A DNA stretch of 64,000 nt, from assembly GCF_004118375.1 (NCBI RefSeq), contig NZ_SDHX01000001.1:1429693-1493692 (forward strand). The letters run 5' to 3'. The stretch's first letter is position 1; each line of letters begins with the position of its first letter. A program made the position numbers and the translations under genes. Under the pieces are notes generated by a model. That model worked only from the letters and a program-made list of their open reading frames with translations. It made no database searches and had not been told where the DNA came from. Positions 59,905 through 64,000 of the stretch are shown piece by piece. This stretch comes from Oleiharenicola lentus (GTDB lineage: Bacteria; Verrucomicrobiota; Verrucomicrobiia; Opitutales; Opitutaceae).

Positions 59905-60558
59905 TTACTCGGTCGCGTTAAACTCGAGGAGCTGGGAGGCACGGACGTTGACGACGCGGCCACCCTTGCGGCCGGGCTTGAACTTCCATTTCTGCACCGC
60001 CTGGAGGGCGGGCATCTCAAATTCACGATGGGAGGAGCGAACGACCTGGGTCTGGATCACATCACCCTCCGTGTTGATGATGAACTCAACCACCACGGTG
60101 CCGTTGATACCGGCGCGGCGCATATCGTAGGGATAGGTCGGAGCCTGGCGCACGCGGGCAACCGGCTGCTGGTCGAGGTCACCGATGTTGAAAAGATTGC
60201 TGATGCCTTTGCCAAAGTTTGCTCCGGGTTTGGTCACCGGGATGGTGATGGCACCCTTGCTCGCGGTGAAACCCGGGGGAGGGGGCGGAGCGATTGGCTG
60301 GGTAAAGGCATTGACCGGGACGACGGAGGGAAGGTCAACCAAGCTCGGGGGAGCCATGATGTTCTCAACGACCTCCTCGCTCAGCTCCTCCACCTGTTCG
60401 GTCTCCTCTTCCTCCAAGGGGGGCATTTCGAACTGAACGACTGCCTCCTCGGTTTGGGCCGCCTTGGCGGGTGGCGGAGTCTTGCGATTGAAGGCGCCGA
60501 GGAAGGTGGCGTGAATGCCCAGCGAAACCACGATACCGATGATAAGATCTTTGTTCAT
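59905..60558 (-). CDS. tonB: TonB-family energy transducer
   Basis: A 217-residue protein that carries proton-motive energy from ExbB/ExbD to outer membrane receptors. The N-terminal anchor IIGIVVSLGIHATFLGAF contains the conserved Ser-His pattern that contacts ExbB. A Pro/Glu-rich spacer (~25-100) follows. The C-terminal TonB domain (~135-215) has APTYPYDMRRAGINGTVVVEF and ALQAVQKWKFKPGRKGGR. It starts 5 bases after the second exbD. The target receptor is not in the window. Confidence 0.93.
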   Translation of the reverse strand: MNKDLIIGIVVSLGIHATFLGAFNRKTPPPAKAAQTEEAVVQFEMPPLEEEETEQVEELSEEVVENIMAPPSLVDLPSVVPVNAFTQPIAPPPPPGFTASKGAITIPVTKPGANFGKGISNLFNIGDLDQQPVARVRQAPTYPYDMRRAGINGTVVVEFIINTEGDVIQTQVVRSSHREFEMPALQAVQKWKFKPGRKGGRVVNVRASQLLEFNATE

Positions 60559-60563
60559 GGGCT

Positions 60564-60995
60564 TTATTTGCCGGTCGGGCGGGTGCGGGTTTCGACGGAG
60601 AACTTCTGGATACCGGCTTTGCGTACCTCGTCGAGGATGGCCACGGTCGCTCCGAAGCGCGCGCGTTCGTCACCAGCGATCAAGATGCGGGGATCTTCGG
60701 TCTGAGTTTTGAAGAAGGCCAGACGGGAGGGGATTTCGCCCAGATCGATCAACTCGCGGTTCCAAAAGATCGCGCCCTCACCGGAGACCTGGATGGTCAC
60801 GTTGCTGTTTGGGTCAGGCGGAGTCGAGGATTGAGGAGCGGCTACCGGCAAGTCCACCGGGACCGACTGAATCCGGTTTAACGAGAGCGTGAAGAGAACG
60901 AAGGTGGCCAGCAGGAAGAAGACGACGTCGATGAGCGGAATGATCTCAATGCGCGCCTTCTTGCGGACCGGAACTTTTATTTTGGTGCCTTCCAT
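60564..60995 (-). CDS. exbD: ExbD-type biopolymer transport protein, second copy
   Basis: A 143-residue single-span protein of the ExbB/ExbD proton channel. The segment ARIEIIPLIDVVFFLLATFV carries the proton-carrying Asp (PLIDVVF). A periplasmic domain (~50-140) ends in a helix-strand (ATVAILDEVRKAGIQKFSVET). The 29-residue stretch from KKARIE to TLSLN is identical to that of the first copy, while the periplasmic domains differ widely. Two ExbD proteins in one operon are known in some TonB systems. tonB follows. Confidence 0.94.
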   Translation of the reverse strand: MEGTKIKVPVRKKARIEIIPLIDVVFFLLATFVLFTLSLNRIQSVPVDLPVAAPQSSTPPDPNSNVTIQVSGEGAIFWNRELIDLGEIPSRLAFFKTQTEDPRILIAGDERARFGATVAILDEVRKAGIQKFSVETRTRPTGK

Positions 60996-61053
60996 GATGT
61001 GGGCTGCTAACGGGGATTACGTGCCGGAGGCGTATTTATTAGGATAACGCGCC

Positions 61054-61482
61054 TTACTTCTTCTGCTTGGCCCGGGTCTCGATGAAGACCTTGGTGAAGC
61101 CGGCCTTGCGGGCCTCGTCGAAGACGTAAATTGCTTGGGCGAAGAAAGCTCTTTCATCGCCGTTGATCAGGATGCGCCCTTCCGGTTGCTCTCTCCGATA
61201 TTGCTGCAGTCGCTGGAGAAAGTCATCGAGGGTCACGAGATCTTTGTTCCAGGCAATCGCCCCTTCGTCGGTCACGCTGATGGTGACGGAGCCTTGGGGA
61301 TCACGTGGATCGCTGATCTCCGCCTCAGGAAGCACCACGGTAACACCGTCGGACTTGTTGAGGGAGAGCGTGAAGAGAACGAAGGTGGCCAGCAGAAAGA
61401 AGACGACGTCGATGAGAGGGATGATCTCAATACGTGCTTTTTTGACGCCACCCGGACCTGTGCCGCCGCCACCACCGTGCAT
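61054..61482 (-). CDS. exbD: ExbD-type biopolymer transport protein, first copy
   Basis: A 142-residue ExbD with a Gly-rich N-terminus (MHGGGGGTGPGG), the transmembrane block with PLIDVVFFLL and a periplasmic domain ending FDEARKAGFTKVFIETRAK. The proton-path Asp is intact. The DNA of the membrane segment is nearly the same as in the second copy (32 identical bases at 61364-61395 and 60883-60914), though the rest has diverged. It follows exbB by 48 bases. Confidence 0.94.
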   Translation of the reverse strand: MHGGGGGTGPGGVKKARIEIIPLIDVVFFLLATFVLFTLSLNKSDGVTVVLPEAEISDPRDPQGSVTISVTDEGAIAWNKDLVTLDDFLQRLQQYRREQPEGRILINGDERAFFAQAIYVFDEARKAGFTKVFIETRAKQKK

Positions 61483-61530
61483 GACAGTAAGTGTTTAGAG
61501 GTTGAAGAAAGTCTCGAAAGCGAGCGCCCC

Positions 61531-62196
61531 TTAGCGGGCGTTGGCGCTTTCGGACTTGTTGATGATGATTTCGAGGGAGTTGGAAGCGTCCTCGACTTCG
61601 TGACGGGCTTCCTCCTGACGGGCATTGAGATAGTTGAAGGGCAGAAGGCCCATGATGGCGATGGCGAGACCGCAGGCGGTGGCGATGAGCGCCTCACCGA
61701 TACCACCCATGATGGCGCTGGCGCCGCTGGCCACGTCGCCGCTGGTGCCGAGCGCGCCGAAGGTCGCCATCATGCCGGTCACGGTGCCGAGGAGGCCGAG
61801 GAGCGGGGCAGCGGTGATGCAAGTGTCGAGCGTCGGGAGACCCTGGCTGAAGCGCTGCATTTCCTGGTTGGCGGCGCGGGTGAAGGCGTTGCCGAGAGAG
61901 TGTTCCTTGTGGGTGAGGGCGTAAACGAGGATTCGGGCGACAAAGTCGTTGCTCTTCTTGCCCAGTTCGACCGCGCCGGGGACGTCGTTGGCCTCGACGC
62001 GCTCCAAGATCTTCTCGACGACCTCGGGCTGGCGACGGGCATTCTCGCGGATGATGAAGATCACGCGCTCAATGGCGACGGTGATCATGAGGAACGAGAC
62101 AAGCAGGATGGGCCACATGATGGGGCCACCGTGCTTGAACAACTCCATCGGAGTCTGGTTCATCAGGAACGCGAGGGGCATGGATGCAGAGATCAT
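61531..62196 (-). CDS. exbB: ExbB/MotA/TolQ-family proton channel protein
   Basis: A 221-residue inner membrane protein that forms the pentameric channel around ExbD. The first helix WPILLVSFLMITVAIERVIF, then a cytoplasmic loop, and the paired helices APLLGLLGTVTGMMATF and GIGEALIATACGLAIAI are all family features (the GLLGTVTGM and EAL.AT blocks). Start choice between Met1, Met6 and Met12 is open. It heads an operon of seven genes ending at the terminator near 57332. The tandem order exbB-exbD-exbD-tonB points to TonB rather than Tol energisation. Confidence 0.94.
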   Translation of the reverse strand: MISASMPLAFLMNQTPMELFKHGGPIMWPILLVSFLMITVAIERVIFIIRENARRQPEVVEKILERVEANDVPGAVELGKKSNDFVARILVYALTHKEHSLGNAFTRAANQEMQRFSQGLPTLDTCITAAPLLGLLGTVTGMMATFGALGTSGDVASGASAIMGGIGEALIATACGLAIAIMGLLPFNYLNARQEEARHEVEDASNSLEIIINKSESANAR

Positions 62197-62228
62197 AGTG
62201 CGAGTGTGATTTTATGACTGAGCGGGGG

Positions 62229-62234
62229 ATTATA
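62229..62234 (-). promoter_or_regulatory. Candidate -10 box of the exbB operon
   Basis: A perfect TATAAT reads on the minus strand about 33 bases before the exbB start. No good -35 box lies at the right distance, so this is weak. The rest of the 62197-62440 gap shows nothing clear. Confidence 0.3.
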
Positions 62235-62440
62235 GTTTTCCTGTCGGAAAGGGGAGCGGCAGCCAGTGGGCGAGGTGAGTGTGGGGTCAAGCACCCGACT
62301 GGAGCTTACTAATACATGTGCAATTAACTCGTGAATACAAATGCTGCTTAAAAGGAGTTTGCACTGTCAATGCGGTTTCTGTGCCAGCGCCTCGAAACTT
62401 GTGAGGCAGCAAACGAATTCATGCAGCTCATCAGGGAAAT

Positions 62441-62514
62441 TGGCTGCCCGACTAGGACTCGAACCTAGACAGAACGAGTCAGAGTCGTTCGTGCTACCAT
62501 TACACCATCGGGCA
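62441..62514 (-). tRNA. tRNA-Gln (CTG)
   Basis: Minus-strand cloverleaf: acceptor TGCCCGA/TCGGGCA, discriminator G, encoded CCA (62441-62443). The anticodon stem AACGA/TCGTT has loop CTCTGAC with anticodon CTG, reading CAG. The T loop contains TTCGAGT. Last of three tRNAs on this strand. Confidence 0.93.
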
Positions 62515-62587
62515 GTGGGAAAATTCGTGCGGCATGACGATTGCGTGGGGGTAGTGGACGCTGGCGCAGCCGTGAAATCTGAAAAAG

Positions 62588-62662
62588 TGGAGCCGGCGAT
62601 GGGATTCGAACCCGCAACCGCCTGTTTACAAAACAGGTGCTCTACCATTGAGCTACGCCGGC
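62588..62662 (-). tRNA. tRNA-Thr (TGT)
   Basis: Minus-strand cloverleaf: acceptor GCCGGCG/CGCCGGC, discriminator T, encoded CCA (62588-62590). The anticodon stem CCTGT/ACAGG has loop TTTGTAA with anticodon TGT. The T loop is TTCGAAT. Confidence 0.95.
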
Positions 62663-62714
62663 GTTGCGTGCCGGGCACGATAAAATTGGGATAATTGGCA
62701 AACAACCCGAAATT

Positions 62715-62789
62715 TGGTGGCTCCCCGGGGACTCGAACCCCGAACCTACTGATTAAGAGTCAGCTGCTCTACCATTGAGCTAGGAAGCC
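62715..62789 (-). tRNA. tRNA-Lys (CTT)
   Basis: Minus-strand cloverleaf: acceptor GGCTTCC/GGGAGCC with one G-T pair, discriminator A, encoded CCA (62715-62717). The anticodon stem GCTGA/TCAGT has loop CTCTTAA with anticodon CTT. First of three tRNAs on this strand (Lys-Thr-Gln). Confidence 0.95.
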
Positions 62790-63053
62790 GCAAAAATGGA
62801 GGGCCAGAACCTCATTAACGCAGGATGCATGTCAACCTATTTTCCTGCGGGATCATCAGGAATGTTCTGGGGCTGATTCGCGCCGTGAGAAAGTGTTATT
62901 CTCCGGCCGAATTTCTGGGCGTTAAATTGGCTCAATCCATTCATGGCCGGCCTGCGCCCGAAGCGCTCGGGCCGACGGTGTTGCTCGCATTCATCGTTCA
63001 GACAAAATACTTGCCAAGCCCTCCGGCCTTCTCTGTTTTGGCCAACTCATCCC

Positions 63054-63248
63054 ATGCAAAAGACCAAAAAGTCCGTTGCCAAGCGCTTCAAATTGTCCGC
63101 CACGGGCAAGTTGATCCGGCGCACGCCCGGGTTCCGTCACCTGCTGGCCGCCAAGAGCACGAAGTCCAAACGCCGTGCTTCCCGCGACAAGCTGGTGGCC
63201 CCCGGTCATGCCGAGCCGCTCAAGCGCTGTCTGCCCTTTGGGCTCTAA
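63054..63248 (+). CDS. rpmI: Large ribosomal subunit protein bL35
   Basis: A 64-residue basic protein of the 50S subunit. MQKTKKSVAKRFKLSATGKL and RRTPGFRHLLAAKSTKSKRR match the family from end to end. ATG 63054 is chosen because the family starts there; the frame is open upstream without homology. infC normally lies directly upstream, but the 264-base gap here (62790-63053) holds only a GC-rich hairpin region near 62948-62974. rplT follows 87 bases later. Confidence 0.95.
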   Translation: MQKTKKSVAKRFKLSATGKLIRRTPGFRHLLAAKSTKSKRRASRDKLVAPGHAEPLKRCLPFGL

Positions 63249-63335
63249 TCAGACAGCCGAAGCGAAAACCACAACTCCGCCAGGCGGGTGAATCCTAACG
63301 AGACGACCCGCCGGCGCCCAAAACACTAAAACAAC

Positions 63336-63722
63336 ATGCCTCGTGTCACAAACTCCCCCGCGTCGCGCAAGCGCCGCAAGAAAGTGCTGAAATACGCCAA
63401 GGGCTATTTCGGCAACAAGTCCAAGCTGTTCCGCTACGCCAAGGAAGCGGTCCAGCATGCCTGGCAATACGCCTACATCGACCGCAAGAAGAAGAAGGCC
63501 AACATGCGCGGCCTTTGGATCGTGCGTCTGAACGCCGCCTGCCGCGAGGCCGGCCTCAGCTACAGCCGCTTCATCGAGGGTCTCAAGGCTGCGAAGATCG
63601 AGCTCGATCGTCGCCAGCTCTCCGAGATCGCGATCGCCGACGCCGTCGCCTTCAAGGCCCTGGTCGAGAAGTCCAAGGCCGCGCTGAAGAGCAAGCCGGG
63701 CGTCACCCTCCAGAAGGCCTGA
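63336..63722 (+). CDS. rplT: Large ribosomal subunit protein bL20
   Basis: A 128-residue protein needed for early 50S assembly; in many bacteria it also represses its own operon. The N-terminal extension MPRVTNSPASRKRRKKVLKY and the globular domain with RDRKKKKANMRGLW-like sequence (here YIDRKKKKANMRGLWIVRLN) are typical. The C-terminus is slightly longer than usual. Two hairpins and a T tract follow, then pheS. Confidence 0.97.
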   Translation: MPRVTNSPASRKRRKKVLKYAKGYFGNKSKLFRYAKEAVQHAWQYAYIDRKKKKANMRGLWIVRLNAACREAGLSYSRFIEGLKAAKIELDRRQLSEIAIADAVAFKALVEKSKAALKSKPGVTLQKA

Positions 63723-63774
63723 TCCCGCGCGAGCCTCTCGGGGCTCGCCTTCCGGTCGAAAGACCATTTCACAG

Positions 63775-63811
63775 AAGGACGGTCTCTTCGGAGCCCGTCC
63801 TTTTTCTTTTT
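63775..63811 (+). terminator. Terminator with UUCG loop between rplT and pheS
   Basis: AAGGACGG (63775-63782) pairs with CCGTCCTT (63795-63802). The inner CTC-TTCG-GAG forms a stable UUCG tetraloop, and TTTTTCTTTTT follows. A second hairpin (GCGAGCC 63729-63735 with GGCTCGC 63742-63748) lies just before. pheS starts only 7 bases after the T tract, so this could regulate pheS by read-through. Confidence 0.88.
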
Positions 63812-63818
63812 CCCGATC

Positions 63819-64000
63819 ATGCAAGAAACCATCTCCGCGATCCTCGCCAAGGCCCAGCCCGAGCTGGCCGCGCTCAAGACGCGCGCCGAGTTCGAAGCCG
63901 CCAAGGCCCGCTACGTCGGCCCCAACGGCGAATTCACCGCCCTCATGAAACAGATGGGCGCGGTGCCCAAGGAGCAGCGCCCCGCCATGGGCAAGCTCGT
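63819..64000 (+). CDS. pheS: Phenylalanine-tRNA ligase alpha subunit (partial, 3' end outside window)
   Basis: The first 60 codons of a frame that is open to the window edge. MQETISAILAKAQPELAALK and RYVGPNGEFTALMKQMG match the N-terminal coiled-coil region of PheS, which binds tRNA-Phe; the next residues (VPKEQRPAMGKLV) continue the family pattern. The catalytic domain lies beyond the window. The order rpmI-rplT-pheS is conserved in bacteria and supports the call. Confidence 0.9.
   Translation, partial: MQETISAILAKAQPELAALKTRAEFEAAKARYVGPNGEFTALMKQMGAVPKEQRPAMGKL

Noticed and set aside
62825-63298. A 157-codon frame overlapping rpmI in another frame
   Set aside because: It overlaps bL35 out of frame and has no recognisable domain.

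Overview
The window looks like a chromosomal segment of a GC-rich Verrucomicrobiota bacterium, most likely family Opitutaceae. This is inferred from gene content and overall protein character, not from a database match. The cell is Gram-negative: BamA, an OmpH/Skp-type chaperone, LpxD, a TorF-type porin and an ExbB/ExbD/TonB operon are all present. It is a polysaccharide user (secreted GH10 xylanase and GH51 arabinofuranosidase) and makes its own branched-chain amino acids, proline and aspartate-family amino acids. No phage, transposase, CRISPR array or plasmid function was seen. Coding density is high.

Layout. (1) 1-4484, minus: two glycosyltransferase-type genes that share an N-terminal module; the second runs off the window. 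(2) 4587-18079: tRNA-Asn, then a housekeeping run rplY-pth-rpsF-ssb-rplI, dnaB-bamA-ompH, lpxD, prs, a lower-GC membrane mannosyltransferase of the PMT type, an HtrA-like protease and, convergent, pyrE. (3) 18140-30359: a metallo-beta-lactamase-fold protein with a changed metal motif, tRNA-Pro, and a glutamate synthase locus with two tandem full-length large subunits and one small subunit. (4) 30365-37014: an accessory stretch with GH10, a NIPSNAP-domain protein, an unrecognised secreted protein, a tiny Gly/His-rich membrane protein, GH51 and several structured or dispersed repeats. (5) 37038-42974: proBA divergent from metX-thrA. (6) 43045-54351: a branched-chain amino acid cluster ilvD-ilvB-ilvN-ilvC-leuA-cimA-leuB-aminotransferase. 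It is preceded by a Val/Ile/Leu-rich leader peptide and a complete transcription attenuator. (7) 54377-57172, minus: amt-glnK and a TorF-type porin, with sigma-54-like promoter sites before amt and, less perfectly, before the porin. (8) 57380-62196, minus: exbB-exbD-exbD-tonB-TPR protein-two coiled-coil membrane proteins. (9) 62441-62789: tRNA-Lys, -Thr and -Gln. (10) 63054-64000: rpmI-rplT-pheS (partial), without infC upstream.

How the genes work together. Nitrogen enters through Amt under PII (GlnK) control and is assimilated by glutamate synthase. Glutamate feeds ProB/ProA and the transaminases. ThrA and MetX lead from aspartate to methionine and threonine. IlvBN, IlvC, IlvD, LeuA and LeuB make valine and leucine, and CimA gives a pyruvate-based entry to isoleucine. 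IlvB/IlvD expression is probably set by leader-peptide attenuation, which is the clearest regulatory system found here. The TonB operon and the two glycoside hydrolases fit growth on plant-type polysaccharides.
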